Counted from the stretch's first letter, positions 23,958 to 35,761 are shown. The stretch: 64,000 bases of DNA from Diphasiastrum complanatum (GCA_029204225.1 CM055107.1:16051309-16115308), one strand, 5' to 3'. Notes: generated by a model not told the origin, from the sequence alone. Translations and numbers: made by a program.

Positions 23958-26889
23958 GCAATGAAAACACTACCACATTTGCATCTATTTGATAGTCTAT
24001 ATTTTTGGAAGTAGTTGTAAAACCATGATGGGTGAACATTGACATATTTTAAGTTAAAGAAAAAAGAAAAAATTCATTCATTGGCTTAATAATAAATGAA
24101 TGAGACTTGACCTGAGAGACATTACTACAAAAAGAAATCTAAAGCCAAATATTTTTCATGGGATTGTATGCTAATAGAGTTATATCGCTTGATAACTATA
24201 TGATAACTCTTAAAAAATTGTCACTTTCTATAAAAATCTATTATGATAGTACATAAGATTGCACATGTTCATTTGTTCTATTTTTGTTTTCCGTTGCATA
24301 AATTTTGTTAGTCAATGCAATGTACACAATTGTACATTTGCTTGAATAGGGCGTAGGCCAAGTTTTGGCATAAGCCAACATATCGCACCATCGAAAATTG
24401 AGATTATCCATTTGAACACTCTATTCAGTTGAGCCACAATAGATTGATTGTTCTTGTAATAGTTGTATTGAAACTTATAAACATACTCATTTTACACGCT
24501 TTCTGTTTCTTTGTTTCAATGAGATACATACAATAATTTTTGAAAGTCTATAGTATAATTGATAGTCTAAATTTTGTATTTGTAATTTAAGGCTTTGATA
24601 TGATTTTTTTGTGAATATAATGCTCGATTTTTATTTTCTCATTTGTGAAGTAGGAAATTTTTCTCTACTACATTTTTTATAGCATTTTAGTTTTTAGAAC
24701 CTCAATGCTTTTGTAAAAAAAAATCAACAATGAAATTGGCCTAAAATAAATTACAAAGTGTCAATGTTTGACTCATTTTTCAAAATTGTTTAAAAAGCTA
24801 AGATTTTTAAGCGAATCTTCAAATAGGTGCAACAATACCTATTCAATACGCAACAATGTTGGACGTTTATTTTTTAAGATGTCAACTATTCATGTTGTCG
24901 GCAAATGGATAAATTCTAGAATGATGTTTTTTAAAGCAAGTAGCATGTCATTTGTCCATGGGTAATTTGACAAAGAACCACTTATAGAGTTTTTTGGCAA
25001 AATAATACTGTGGAATGTGGAGGGAAAGATCTCTGGAGGATTAGTTAATATCACTAAAATTGTCTTCTGTGGTGGACCACTTGTTGCACATACAGAAAAT
25101 GTGATGACATTTTGTGTTATTGGATTGTATTGTTGTAGATTATTCTCATATGTGCACAATTAATCTTGTATGAATCCACTGTGTAATCCTAGTTACTAAG
25201 GTTATCTGGTGCACTTAACCTAGTCGACGAACATAAGCATATGATCAAGTATTGTTTTGACAGATACTTGCAGAGTTAACAAATCTTTGTATGGAAGATT
25301 TATGGATTAACTTATAAATGATTTGGGTAAGGATCTAAATGTGGTGTTATACTAGTTTTTCACCTAGACATTTGAGATTTCTGAATCATTGGCAATTAAC
25401 TAGAGTAGTTGATTACTCCAAGATGAAGTTAATTGGTAAAACGATCAGTGTGATGTGGATTCACCAGAAACTGATGGTTTTGATTTATATTGCTTGTAAG
25501 ACGCATGATTAGTGAATCATTTTGGTTCATCAATTAAAAATTGTGTGCATTGGATATACAGTATTATTGGGATAGAGTATTCCTTAGTTAAGGAAGGGAC
25601 TCAGCTCATTAGTGATTGTATCCCAGAGAGCTCAATTGGATAACCAATCATAATGAATTTAAGAATAATATCTGAATTGATATTCAGTAGGACTTTGTGT
25701 ATCTAGATGTGATTCTTGATTGTAATCTAACATTTTTATAGTTGAAGTTGATTGTCATTTTGGTATGCGTTCAGTCTTTAATCACCAGTTGTTTATAGAA
25801 CTTGAATCTTGCACTTCAGTTAAAGAATCACGTATTGAAAGTATTCCTAAATCCAGTATTTTCTTAATGGAAAGATTTTTGGAATGACTCTTACTTTTCC
25901 CGAGTTATGTTAGACATATACTCCAATATTTTGTAAATGATTAAGTATGGTTTGGATTTCAGGAAATTATGATTGACAAATCAAATGAATCTAAATATTT
26001 ATGGTTGACGAATCATAAATAGATACTTAATTACTGTCAGAGGATTATAAGAAATGGTAATGATTCTTAAGTGTGATGATAATTCTTGGTCTATTATTTG
26101 AGTAAGGATTCAGATCAGTGTTTTGAATCTCTCTACTCCAGTATTTTATTTGAGAATCTAAGGTTCTCACAGACATTCTCACAACATAAGTATTTTATTT
26201 GAATTTAATTTATCTAGTGAATGTTATTCTGCTACAGTTTATGGTCTATAAATGCTTGAGTACAGTTCTTTATTTGATTGGATCTCCAGTTATCTTAGGA
26301 GACAGACAAGCTATTAAGATGAATGAATGCTATTTTTCTTGTATTTGATGCTAGAAACAAGAGCATTTAACTCAAAAGAGTATCTAAAAAACTTAGAGTT
26401 GAGTTTTAATCAATCTATATCTTAATGATTCTCCTAGAGATTCTAGATAAATGAATTATCATATCTTAGAATTTGGATTCTAAGGATATTTGTACTTGAA
26501 AGCTTATAAATTATCTGTCAGAGTTATGTATAATTTTAGATTGTAATTGTAATTAATTTATTATTTCTTTAACTTTATCTCTTAAGTTAGGTTATTTCAC
26601 CCAGTGTTTCATGTAAGTGCTTTACATGAAGGTGATGCTACTAACTTGTGATAAATGTAACCCATATGGAAAAATTTATCGCTTAGTGTACTTTTCAAAC
26701 TTGAGTTGTACTCTAGTGTAGAGGTTATCATTTGGAAAATAGGATTATTTCTGAGTACTTGTTTGATGTAAAAGTTTGACTAAGGATAATGACTTTCTAG
26801 GTTGATATTTAAAGCTAAAAGAATTGTTCCTGTTATTCTTTCATGTTTAGAGAGCTTCTAAGGATAGAAGCAGTTTAAGGAGGGAAGAA
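23958..26889. other. AT-rich stretch without a recognisable gene
   Basis: Nothing coding can be supported on either strand. As the polypurine tract at 26876-26889 stands where a Gypsy internal region would end, part of 25.2-26.9 kb may be very decayed Gypsy sequence, but no pol motif is readable. Confidence 0.4.
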
Positions 26890-27440
26890 TGTTATGTCCA
26901 TGGCCAGTAAGTAGGATTCAGTATACTCCTAGTCTTGGATACACGGTACTCCAGTAAATCAAGTTGTTAGTTATGCCACGTCATACTAGATGTGACCCGA
27001 AAGTAACTAATATTCTTGTGAGGCCCAGAAGACACTAAATGGAGTTTAGACAAGGTATGAGATAGTGTATGCATGTGTAGAGTTATCAATAGCAATTCTA
27101 TGGATAGCTGGTCCATGCTTAGGACTCTATTCTAGGTGAATCTATGTATAGGGAACTTAGGGCTATGCATGGCTATGTGCCCAAGTTGCTTTTGGCTCTA
27201 TATATTGGGTCCAAACTCGCCCTACTCCTGATTGTGATCATTGATTCATTGCCAGGATTTCACTCTACATTCATGCTTCTTATTCCTTGGCTTGGGGGTG
27301 AAGCTTCTAGAGTTGATTGGTTGCTTCTACTTGGTTGGGTGGTTGCTCCACAGTGTGTTTTCCATTATGGTTTATCTTGTAAGTAGTATCCTAGGGAGCT
27401 TCCCATATAGATGTGTTTTTTCTTCATCATGCTCTTAATG
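26890..27440 (+). repeat. Probable 3' LTR of a decayed Gypsy-type element
   Basis: A purine tract (AAGGAGGGAAGAA) is followed at once by TGTTATGTCC, the usual PPT/LTR junction of plant chromovirus-like Gypsy elements. The right edge is set by the start of Copia-3 sequence and is approximate. Confidence 0.45.
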
Positions 27441-27509
27441 TTGATGATGAAACCATGGATCCAAACCATGATCATTTTCAAGACTCTCAAGGACTTTATT
27501 TTCAAGTCT

Positions 27510-28190
27510 TCAAACTAAAATTTTCTCCTTCTCAATATGATCTTTCAAGTCAACGAAACAATCATGAAGATTATTTATACCAAATTTACTAGTCCACAAT
27601 TTCTTACCACTAGCAATTTGCATTACATACTTGTTGAACTTGAAACTAATGAGGCCAAATACTCTTGTATGGATATAAGTGTCCTTCAAGGATGATTCAC
27701 TTATTCTCCTACAAGGTTCACAATATGCCTCTTTGAAAATGAAGTCAAATTCTTTCAACTTATGAATGAAAATGTCATGCTTACTTCTAGCACACTCAAG
27801 AGTAAGTAGATATGACAAACACCTTTCATTCCATACTTTAGAATTCAAAGGGACTTCATTACAAAACTCAGCAAATGAAGTACAAAATGTACCCCCCTTG
27901 CCAACTTGCCTTTCCTTGAGCACTGATAGCTCCATCTTTGCTCTTGTGGCTCTCCCTGGAATAGTTGAAGCTCTTGGATTTTGCTCCTCCTCTTGATCAA
28001 GCTCCTCCTTGAACTCAACCATATCTTTGCCAATATGATTCTTAGAGGATTCATCATTCAAAATTACAAACATTGTGGCTCTACCATTGCTCTTTGTGCT
28101 AGCAAAATGTACATCCAAATGAATCGACTTAAGAGGGTGAGTAGTCTTAGTGATAGTGTTAGAGAAAGGCAACCTATCTGCTTTAGCCAA
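27510..28190 (-). CDS. Chimeric ORF: truncated integrase plus unrecognised domain (copy 1)
   Basis: 226 codons. The first about 45 residues are Copia integrase (IHLDVHFASTKSNGRATMFV). Then an acidic stretch (MVEFKEELDQEEEQ) resembles an integrase-RT linker. The last about 130 residues (from NERCLSYLL to the end) match no domain I know. That part has regular Leu/Phe/Lys spacing, Cys at intervals and SLKDTYIHTRVFG, KKLWTSKFGINNL. A diverged homologue lies at 33.2-33.6 kb, aligning over about 90 residues, which suggests a real protein family. It may be an element-encoded extra gene or captured host sequence. Confidence 0.55.
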   Translation of the reverse strand: MAKADRLPFSNTITKTTHPLKSIHLDVHFASTKSNGRATMFVILNDESSKNHIGKDMVEFKEELDQEEEQNPRASTIPGRATRAKMELSVLKERQVGKGGTFCTSFAEFCNEVPLNSKVWNERCLSYLLTLECARSKHDIFIHKLKEFDFIFKEAYCEPCRRISESSLKDTYIHTRVFGLISFKFNKYVMQIASGKKLWTSKFGINNLHDCFVDLKDHIEKEKILV

Positions 28191-28214
28191 AGCACATGCT
28201 TCAAAAACCTTTTC

Positions 28215-29036
28215 CTACTTTTCCATGGATATTGGAAGGCCTAGAGCAAGCTCCTCCTTGCACGTGACTTCCATAGACTTGGTGTTGATGTGACCAAGCC
28301 TCTTGTGCCACAAATCATTTGTGGTCATCTTGTCCTCCTTGGCCTTTATCACAAATTGGTTAGGATCTACAAAATCATCAAGCTTAAACAACCTCCCAAA
28401 CCTTTTTCCTCTTGCTATGATCTTCTCATTCTTCTTGATGTTGCATATATTAGTAGAGAACTCCACAATGAAGCCATGATCTAAAAGTTGGCCAACACTA
28501 AGCAAATTCTTAGTGATGCTAAGAATGAAGAGAACACCATCTATCTTAGTCTTCTTGGAAGGAAAGTACTCCCTTCTACCCGACATGTGGGAGCTAGCCC
28601 CACTATCTATCCACCAAGGATCTTCACCTTTGACATTTGATGATGAAAAAGTTGACATCACGAATGAGTCCTCATGATAACTCTCTTCCTCCTCTTGTCC
28701 AATGTTGGCTTGACTTTGAGCTTGCTTCCTCTTGAAGCATTCCGAGGCATAGTGCCCCATCTTGCTACAATAGTAGCACTTGATCTTAGATTTGTCCTTC
28801 TTGGGCTTGACTTGTGATGATGATTATGTAGATCCTCCTTGATCTCCATCCTTTGCTTGCTCCTTTTTGAATGCTCCTCCCTTGCTCTTTGCTTTGTCTT
28901 TGCTCTTGAAAACTAAGGCTTTGTCATCACTATCATTGATGGAGAGCCTCTCCATCCTTGATTTGATATGAGCCTTCCCACTCTCCTCGGCCATCAACAC
29001 ACTTTGAAGGTCTTCAATTGTAGGCAATTTTCCCAT
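28215..29036 (-). pseudogene. Copia-3 gag C-terminus and protease
   Basis: 28824-29036 holds the end of gag (LQSVLMAEESGKAHIKSRM). A frameshift near 28825 follows. The knuckle has degraded first Cys residues (CYYCSKMGHYASECFKRK, read across the junction). The protease motif WWIDSGASSHMSGR and the GAG-pre-integrase DLWHKRLGHINTKSM follow, intact in 28215-28760. Protease processes the polyprotein. Confidence 0.8.
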
Positions 29037-29099
29037 GATGGCATAGCTTTGGACAAGTTAGTAAAATCACTATATAAGCCATTCAAAACTATTTGCACA

Positions 29100-30340
29100 A
29101 GCTCAGTTAAAGTTTACCATCTACCTACAACAATCATGTAATAGTGTTGGATTTTCCACCAACAACAGTACATAATATTTCATGCACCAGGGTTTTCCAC
29201 CTAATGCATGGCCAAAAGCCTCTACATTAAAAACATTGACAAAATCTTGGCAATGGAAATCAAGAAACATTCAATATTGTTGATTTTGTACACATGCATT
29301 GTTACAAGACCGACTTATCCATTACATGGTCACAATACATCTAACTATCACAATACATGTAAAAGCAAAAAACCTAAAAGAAAATGACTAAGAAGCTTAA
29401 ATACATTGGCATGCATGGATAAAGCATATTTCGGGCTCAACTTTTTGTTCATATTTGTAAAGAATATGAATGCCATAATCTCATCAACAAAACGTCAAAA
29501 GGAACTGATTACAAACTATTCGTTGTTGTTAGTTCTTGTGTAAATTTTGTGCTCAGTTAAAGTTTAGCATTTACCTACATCTGCGACTAAATCACGTAAT
29601 AGTGTTGGATTTTCCACCAATAATAGTATGCAATAGTTCATGCACCAGGATTTTCCACCTGATGGGTGGCCAAAAGTCTACGGATTGAAAGAATATTTAA
29701 AATCTTGGCAATGGCAATAAAAAAATGTTCAATGTTGTTGATTTTATGCATATGCATTATTATAGTACTCATTTATCCATCAGATTGTTACAATACCTAC
29801 CTACTATGCACTTAAGATAGAAACTTAGTCACATAATAATACAACCAAATTATCAAACACAACACATTCTGAATGCTATAATTTTGTAAGTGCCGATAGT
29901 TTAAGTGTATTTTATCCAAGCATCAGAATACACATGAGACTAAGCAAATAGCCCAAAGAAGAATGGCTTTAGAAACCTTAAATACATCGACAATCATGGA
30001 TAAAGCATATAATTTGCGTCTTTTTTTTCAGATTAGTCATCTCCATTTTACAAAAATCAAACACTTTTCAATCAAATACATTCAACTACCTAAAACACAA
30101 TCACAAATGTTGCAAACTAATATTATTGCCCAAAGAAATCCCAAAAGGCACCCTTGCAGAGAAATACATATCAAACGGCTAGATAATGCTAATGACTATT
30201 AACATTTTTGTACAATTACCATGGGAAAAGTTGGCTTGCACAAAAATTACATTTTCATTACGAATTATTTCATGCTCCTAGTTAATATCTAAAGTATGAG
30301 TTCAGTTACAGGTCAACATTTGTTTGCAGTTTAAGAATCG
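29100..30340. repeat. Long tandem repeat, two full units and a partial third
   Basis: Unit 1 starts at about 29100 (GCTCAGTTAAAGTTTACC), unit 2 at about 29551 (GCTCAGTTAAAGTTTAGC), a weaker third at about 30297. Shared blocks include GTGTTGGATTTTCCACCAA, then ATGCACCAGG-TTTTCCACCT and AAATCTTGGCAATGG. Unit 2 carries an extra piece at about 29820-29930. No coding signal. The array interrupts Copia-3 gag. Confidence 0.8.
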
Positions 30341-30485
30341 TCCATCACTTGGCCAACGTAATTACATGTAAGAGCAACTAAATGAAAGAAGTTGCATTTG
30401 TTCGTAGGTACTGAAGTTGGAGGTTGTAAATTTGCAATCTTAGCCACCTTTTTATTTGTGATACAAAGAATTGTATCAGATTAAG

Positions 30486-31062
30486 TATTTGATTCTCTAC
30501 TTCATGATGTCGTTCAAAAATTACCAACAACAGCAACTTCAATTGGAGAGATAACCATTAAATCTCTCAAGGTATATTCAATTTATCTTTGATATGCATG
30601 TAGTCCTTTTTTAATTCAAATGTATCGTCATAGGATAAACAAAATTTCTATCATAATATTACGAATTTTTGTTCTATATATGCAATGTGTACAGCAAAAA
30701 GACGCTTTTAGTTGTGCATGGTTCGTCCTGTACAATGCGAAGCTATTTTTTGAATGGTGTAATTTACAAGTGGATGTAGATATTGAAAAGGTAATATTTT
30801 GTTCATTTGTAGTTCATTTCATTCTGATTCATATTTTTTTACTATCATTGTTTGTAATTTGTTGTTTCTCGTGTTTTGTGATGACAGTTCACTCTTGAGC
30901 CGTATACTCTGATGATGTATATAGATTTCAACAGGAGCTGATCAGAACCTATGCCCAATACAGTGTAAGCGTTGCACTTGCAATCGAGGGCCCTCAAAAG
31001 GAAGCTGCTCCTGTCTTAACAGCCTTTCAGGTTGCTTAGGATGCAAATGTTATTTTATATGA
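30486..31062 (+). CDS. C-terminal exons of a Ulp1-like (C48) cysteine protease with a Cys-rich tail
   Basis: Model: 30486-30571, 30695-30790 and 30925-31062, all joined in phase 0 at GT/AG sites (AAG-GTATAT, ACAG-CAA, AAG-GTAATA, ATAG-ATT). Exon 1 carries FDSLLHDVVQ, fitting the Ulp1 strand with the catalytic Asp. Exon 2 carries QQ/QKDAFSCAWFVLYNA, fitting the oxyanion Gln and catalytic Cys (Q-x5-C-G/A-x-F). The catalytic His exon upstream was not found. The last exon encodes about 45 residues with 12 Cys (CPIQCKRCTC, CSC, GCLGCKC), like CXC-type zinc-binding tails. An alternative acceptor at 30888 would give a short tail instead. Ulp1 enzymes cleave SUMO-type modifiers; many plant copies ride on transposons. 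Host gene or TE cargo is undecided. Confidence 0.5.
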
Positions 31063-31290
31063 TAAAAAAGGAATAAAAGTCCTTCCTAATACAAAGGAAG
31101 GCAATTTTATAGCAAATATTCCTCTTGCCTTAAAAGGCATTGAGGCCCTTCCCAAAACAGAGGCGGACGAGATTATAGAAGGAGCCGTTGCCTTATCAGT
31201 TCCTAATACTGATATAGAAAATATAGAAAAATTGATTATTGTGAATAGAGAGACATCAAAAAAAAGATACAATCATTTTACATGTAAACA
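31063..31290 (+). other. Open stretch of unknown identity
   Basis: A plus-strand frame (about 30900-31290, one stop at 31037) reads through KGIKVLPNTKEGNFIANIPL and DEIIEGAVALSVPNTD with no low complexity. It overlaps the Ulp1-like last exon in another frame. I cannot name it. It may be a separate decayed exon. Confidence 0.25.
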
Positions 31291-31428
31291 ACCCGTTTAT
31301 AGGTTTTTTTTATTGATTTCACAATGATTCTTACAATCAGGTTGTGTCCATAGTCTAATACTCGAATGCAATTTTTCTATAATGATAAAAAGACATGATG
31401 ATTGGCATGTATTTGTTGATAGTAAATC

Positions 31429-31770
31429 TCAATGTTCTTCCATAAGTTGGATTGTTTCGCCAATATCTCTGCATTTGATCTCGAACTCATGCCTTTTACG
31501 TACCTGCATAAAACTAATACAAAGTTAGTTAGAATTAGTACCGAGTTTGTATTAGAAAGTTTTGATTGAAACTATTCATAAAAGATCGAGTGTTTACAGT
31601 TACTTACGAGTTTACCATTGAAAATGAATCTGAAGTCTGAAAGTACATCATCTTGTAGGAGCAATAGTTTCCGTCGGATGTAGTTTAGACTCCAATCTTC
31701 TTCCACCTCAACACATGTCAAAATGGCATCATTGTATATAACTTCAATATTTTTTCATTTTGAATGTCCA
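31429..31770 (-). CDS. Two C-terminal exons of an unrecognised gene (ubiquitin-fold-like pattern)
   Basis: Minus strand: exon about 31770-31608, donor CTC-GTAAGT, intron 31504-31607, acceptor ATGCAG-GTACGT, last exon 31503-31429 ending TGA; phase 0 throughout. The product reads NIEVIYNDAILTCVEVEEDW, then IRRKLL, DFRFIFNGKLV, then RKRHEFEIKCRDIGETIQL. The strand-strand-helix-strand rhythm (short beta pair, amphipathic helix, F-x-F-NG turn) suggests a ubiquitin-like fold, but no family is assigned. The upstream frame is broken near 31755. The exon/intron structure points to a real or recently real gene. Confidence 0.45.
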
Positions 31771-31808
31771 CTAGCTTCCAAGTCTTGTCGAGTGGCACTC
31801 ATTTATCT

Positions 31809-32400
31809 TTATTTTTTTTTCCATCTTTGATAATGGAAACATAAGCTCAACATTTTTTTTTCAATTTGATATCGGAAGCACATGGAAGACATTTTAATTC
31901 TACATTCTATTTCTCCATCTGATGTCCCAGCCATCATCCATAAGTTCAGATAATAAACTATCTGATAAATTTTTGCATACAAACATCGTTGGGGTTTTGT
32001 GTACATTGACACTTGAAAAGAAATCCACAAATATATTCAAGGAATGAAACCAACTCAATCTGACTGTTTTTTATCTCGTGCTCATTTTTAATGAATTTTT
32101 ACATCACTATATATCTTGCAACGAAATGATTCTGAAACTGTAGCATCTGGTGCAATCCATTCATCACTTTCAAAACTAGGTAATGGAATTGGTACTATTT
32201 GTCCAAAATTTCCTTTTGTATCAGGAATGTACATTGATTCATAAAAAAAGATCCCACTATCAGCTATATCTTTTGCAGTTCTACCTCGATATTGCAGCTG
32301 TCCAATATCAGTGTGAATAACATCTAACACACCTGCTAAAGATCCACTCAAATCCAATCCATTTATGTTGGATGGATATAAATCTGCAAGAATAGAATAA
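31809..32400 (-). pseudogene. Upstream coding pieces, probably of the same unknown gene
   Basis: Minus strand 32382-32088 reads LYPSNINGLDLSGSLAGVLD and IFFYESMYIPDTKGNFGQIV after a good acceptor (CTATTCTTGCAG at about 32383-32394), ending in a stop at 32088. Further down, about 32030-31900, pieces such as TPTMFVCKNLSDSLLSELMD occur in another frame. Amino-acid use looks protein-like, but the frames are broken and the family is unknown. Confidence 0.4.
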
Positions 32401-33170
32401 GGCGAACCGTCACAAACATATTCAATCCAAAAGAGATTAAGGATCTTTTTTTCTATTGAGCTACAAGAAGTTGTGATTCTATATTATTGCAGTACTCATC
32501 AGGAACATCAATTTTCAAATCTATTAATACTCACACCAAGCATGACTGAAGTTGGTTTCATTGTTATGAGTTCCTATTGTGATGTTTGTTAATGAATTTA
32601 AACTACTCTCGATGCAATAGTAAATTATATGTGCATTCTCTTTTGTTATATGCAATCTTTGTACATATTCACAACATTGAAGGGATGCAATGAAAGAAAG
32701 AACGGAACATTTGTGAGAGATTTGTGGGTTCAAAGACAAGGACTCTAGAGAGGAGTGAAACATAATTGGACCCCTTCTTTTCTCCTCCTAATTTGATACA
32801 ACACATAGAAAGGTGTCACTAGCCCTCGACCATCATGTCATGTGTCAAGTACCTAACTTACTCTTGGATTTGGCCCAATCATCATCTACCATGTGTACTT
32901 GCTCGAGTTACCTCTAATGCCAAAATTGACCTAATCACCTACTAACATGTGGATTGACATTAAAAAAAAAGTCAACATATCTCCTAATTCAACATAGATA
33001 GCTTTTTCTATTTTTCACACTCCTAAAAAGATATCTATCTTAAAATAACATAGAAACTGTGGAGTAGATCCTTTGGTGTGAAAACTAGCCAAAGGATTTT
33101 TGGATGTAGCCAATTCACTGTTGCCATTTGAGGATTTCCTTGATGGAAATCCAATACCACCTTCCTTGAT
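32400..33170. other. No gene recognised
   Basis: A short minus-strand open frame (32524-32763) has no recognisable motif. 32764-33170 is AT-rich and without features. Confidence 0.4.
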
Positions 33171-33172
33171 GA

Positions 33173-33640
33173 TCATCCCACCATATTTGCACCTTTTCCT
33201 TCAATGCTTGAAGAAGACCTTTGACTTAGAAGGCTCCTCTTCCTTGAAAATAGTTGTACCATGATGGAAATCCGAGGCCTCCATGCCTCATAATCACCAT
33301 GAAGGTCAAGGTCACAAGATGGGCAAAAAAGTTGATTTCCAAGATTTTGCATACTAGCTTGACTAGTCCACAAGCTATGAATTTTGTGCATGATAGATCT
33401 TATCTTTAAATCGAAAACTATCTTGATCTTATTGAGGCTACATACTTGCTCAAGGATGTAAGTGTCCTTTGTGGACTATTCATTTAATCTCATGAGAAGT
33501 TTACAAATTGCCTCACAAAGTGAAAAAACATGATTTTTCACACTATGAATGACAATGCTCTTACAAGATCCAAGAGCATACATTGGATGACACAACCACT
33601 TGCTTTCTAAATGATTTAGAACCTGATCTAAGCCTTTCCA
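33173..33640 (-). pseudogene. Unrecognised domain, copy 2 (homologue of the 27.5-kb ORF)
   Basis: The minus-strand frame from about 33640 reads WLCHPMYALGSCKSIVIHSV, then FSLCEAICKLLMRLNE, one stop, STKDTYILEQVCSLNKIKI and HSLWTSQASMQNL. It lines up with the C-terminal part of the ORF at 27510-28190 at CL, SK..I.IH..K, EA.C, KDTYI and LWTS....NL. It continues into an extra tail (CDLDLHGDYEAW). It lies between a Copia-type primer site (33852) and AT-rich DNA, hinting that it rides with a Copia element. Confidence 0.5.
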
Positions 33641-33849
33641 TCCCTGAGTTTCCATTTAGAAATGGCTTGCGCATCAAAATCGAGAATTCATTGAAGTCTT
33701 ATATCGATTTTCAACAGTTTTTTGGAAGATTTATGTAGATAATAGATCGATTTGCAATAAATAAATAAAAATCAGTGAATACCTACACTTATCAAAACAT
33801 GAGTTCTGATATCTTACGCTAAATCGAATTTCAGGAATGCTTTGATATC

Positions 33850-33862
33850 TGATCCGATACCA
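33850..33862 (-). promoter_or_regulatory. Copia-type primer-binding site and LTR start
   Basis: Plus strand reads TGATCCGATACCA then TGTTGGAA. The complement TGGTATCGGATCA is a mutated Met-tRNA primer site, and TGTTGG at 33863 would open an LTR running right. Its outer end is not identifiable. Confidence 0.5.
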
Positions 33863-35683
33863 TGTTGGAAAAATGAAGGTGGATGGATCGGAAGCTCCAT
33901 TTCCTAAATGTAATGTCCTATGCCTATCTAAAATTGAAGCTCAAAATTATGTTGAGCTCTACTGGATCCGAACTTGAGATCGTAAGGATTTATACAATTG
34001 ATTTCATAGCCATACACAAACTTATTAATGCTCGGAAGCTGAAATCATTAAGCAGGAATAACTACAAGCAATCATAAGATTCAACATTCCCATTTAGACA
34101 TTTACGATCTATCTATGAATCATCAATCTAAAAAACAATCGTAACAAAAAAATGCGCAATGACACGAATCTCTCTTGCGGTTTCGATGAGATCTGCGTTC
34201 ACTAGAGGCTCTCGTGGATCTAGTGTTTCGGGTTTTTGGTGCAAGCTTGAAACGGTCATGATATATATATCGGAGGAAATTCTCATCCGCATTGTTTAAT
34301 GAAGAATCATGCTCCCTTTCCCTTGGCAGCCCTTCTAACCCATTCGAGGCTCATCCAATAGCCTCTCTCCATCCAATGGTTTCATCGTGCACCTATTTTC
34401 CACTTTGGATAAGAGAAGGGCCTTATCCGACAGTTGAGGATCAGCTCGTGCGCCCAACTCCACTCCACGAGCTACTGCATACTTGAATGTGCTTTCTCAA
34501 CGCCTCTATCTATCGTGGATTTACCAGGGTTTAGAAACCCACCTGATCTTCTCAAAACCTCGCTCTATCTACTCCATGGCCGCCAAGGCCATCTAGGGTC
34601 TGATTCGGACCTATAGAGCGCCCCTCTATAGCTTTTCACAAACTGCAAAAAGACCACCTATAGCTCGAGATCTAGCAATTTGGCTTACAAAACCCTTCCT
34701 CCAGGGAAAAAACAACCTCTTGGAGAATTTCTTAGTCTTGTCTAAAGCTATTCTAACCTGGCTGAGGTCGCCCTGTTTCACTCAATGTACTGACTCAGAC
34801 CATGTCCAATCTGGTGAGAAATTGACTACAAATGGTTCAGTTTCATCCAAAAACTTCCACAAGAAAGCACACTCACTAGACAACGAATCCAAATTCTGCT
34901 TTCACAAAATTGAACTCTAAGAATTGCTTTAGCTTGCACTAATGTCTCTTTTGTAGCCTCTAAAACTGATAGCTATAATAAGCTTCTTCAGTTTTACTCC
35001 GTCGTCACACAGCCAACCTTCTTGGATCTTCGAATTTCTCCAATCAGAAACTCAGTTGTAGCAACCCACCTGCACCTCTCAGCCTGCTGTAATATCACTG
35101 ACATGATCTTTATTGTGTGCAGTTATGCTATCACACAATCTGAGCCAAAGAGCCAAAACAAGCTTAATAGAGAAACAAGCAAATCACTTCTAATTGTGAG
35201 ATATGTGTCTTCATATTCAAAACTACAAGTCAATATATACACAATGTCTTCTTTTTGTGGCAGTCCTGCATGACAAGGCTACCGTCGACGGGACTGAGTC
35301 CCGACACATGTGCCGTTATGAGGCACGTGCATGACATACTACACCTAGTGTTAAAACGAGCGACAGAAATATAGAAATTGTTGTACTGAAACGGAGGGCT
35401 TAAGCTTTCATTTGTAACAAGGAGAAGTTGATTCTTAACATAGGGCATTGTTATAATGTGAAAACAATAAATATAGTTGAAGAGGGAGTGTGAAATTGCC
35501 AACTAGTAGTACTTAGTTGGTATAGGCATTTTAAAGGCCAAAATCGCAAATAAACTTCATACGATTTCTTTGCACATACCTTTGCTTATTAAAATACACA
35601 AATGGCCTCTAATTGATGTAATTTGACCATATGTATCAAAATTGGTAGGTTAGGATTTATAGCTTATTTTAGGGCCAAATGAC

Positions 35684-35684
<1 letters not shown>
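33863..35684. other. Possible LTR sequence and anonymous DNA
   Basis: No recognisable coding sequence. 34.3-35.0 kb is less AT-rich, with short plus-strand open frames that I do not support. Part is probably the LTR starting at 33863. Confidence 0.35.

Positions 35685-35758
<74 letters not shown>
35685..35758. repeat. (GA)37 microsatellite
   Basis: An uninterrupted run, with no arms or repeats around it. Confidence 0.97.

Positions 35759-35761
<3 letters not shown>

Larger units (their letters stand above)
27480..29100 (-). mobile_element. Copia-3 fragment with an unusual integrase fusion
   Basis: Minus-strand gag end, CCHC knuckle, protease, GAG-pre-integrase and the start of integrase are readable, closely related to Copia-1. 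The integrase is cut short and runs into a different coding segment. No RT, LTR or primer site was found; the right end stops at the tandem repeats starting at about 29100. Confidence 0.8.

Noticed and set aside
30888-30958. Alternative last exon of the Ulp1-like gene (acceptor 30888, short tail)
   Set aside because: Phase fits, but it stops after 18 residues. The 30925 acceptor gives a structured Cys-rich end; left open for RNA evidence.
34292-34920. Plus-strand ORFs at 34.3-34.9 kb as a gene
   Set aside because: Short, no recognisable motif, no consistent splice model.
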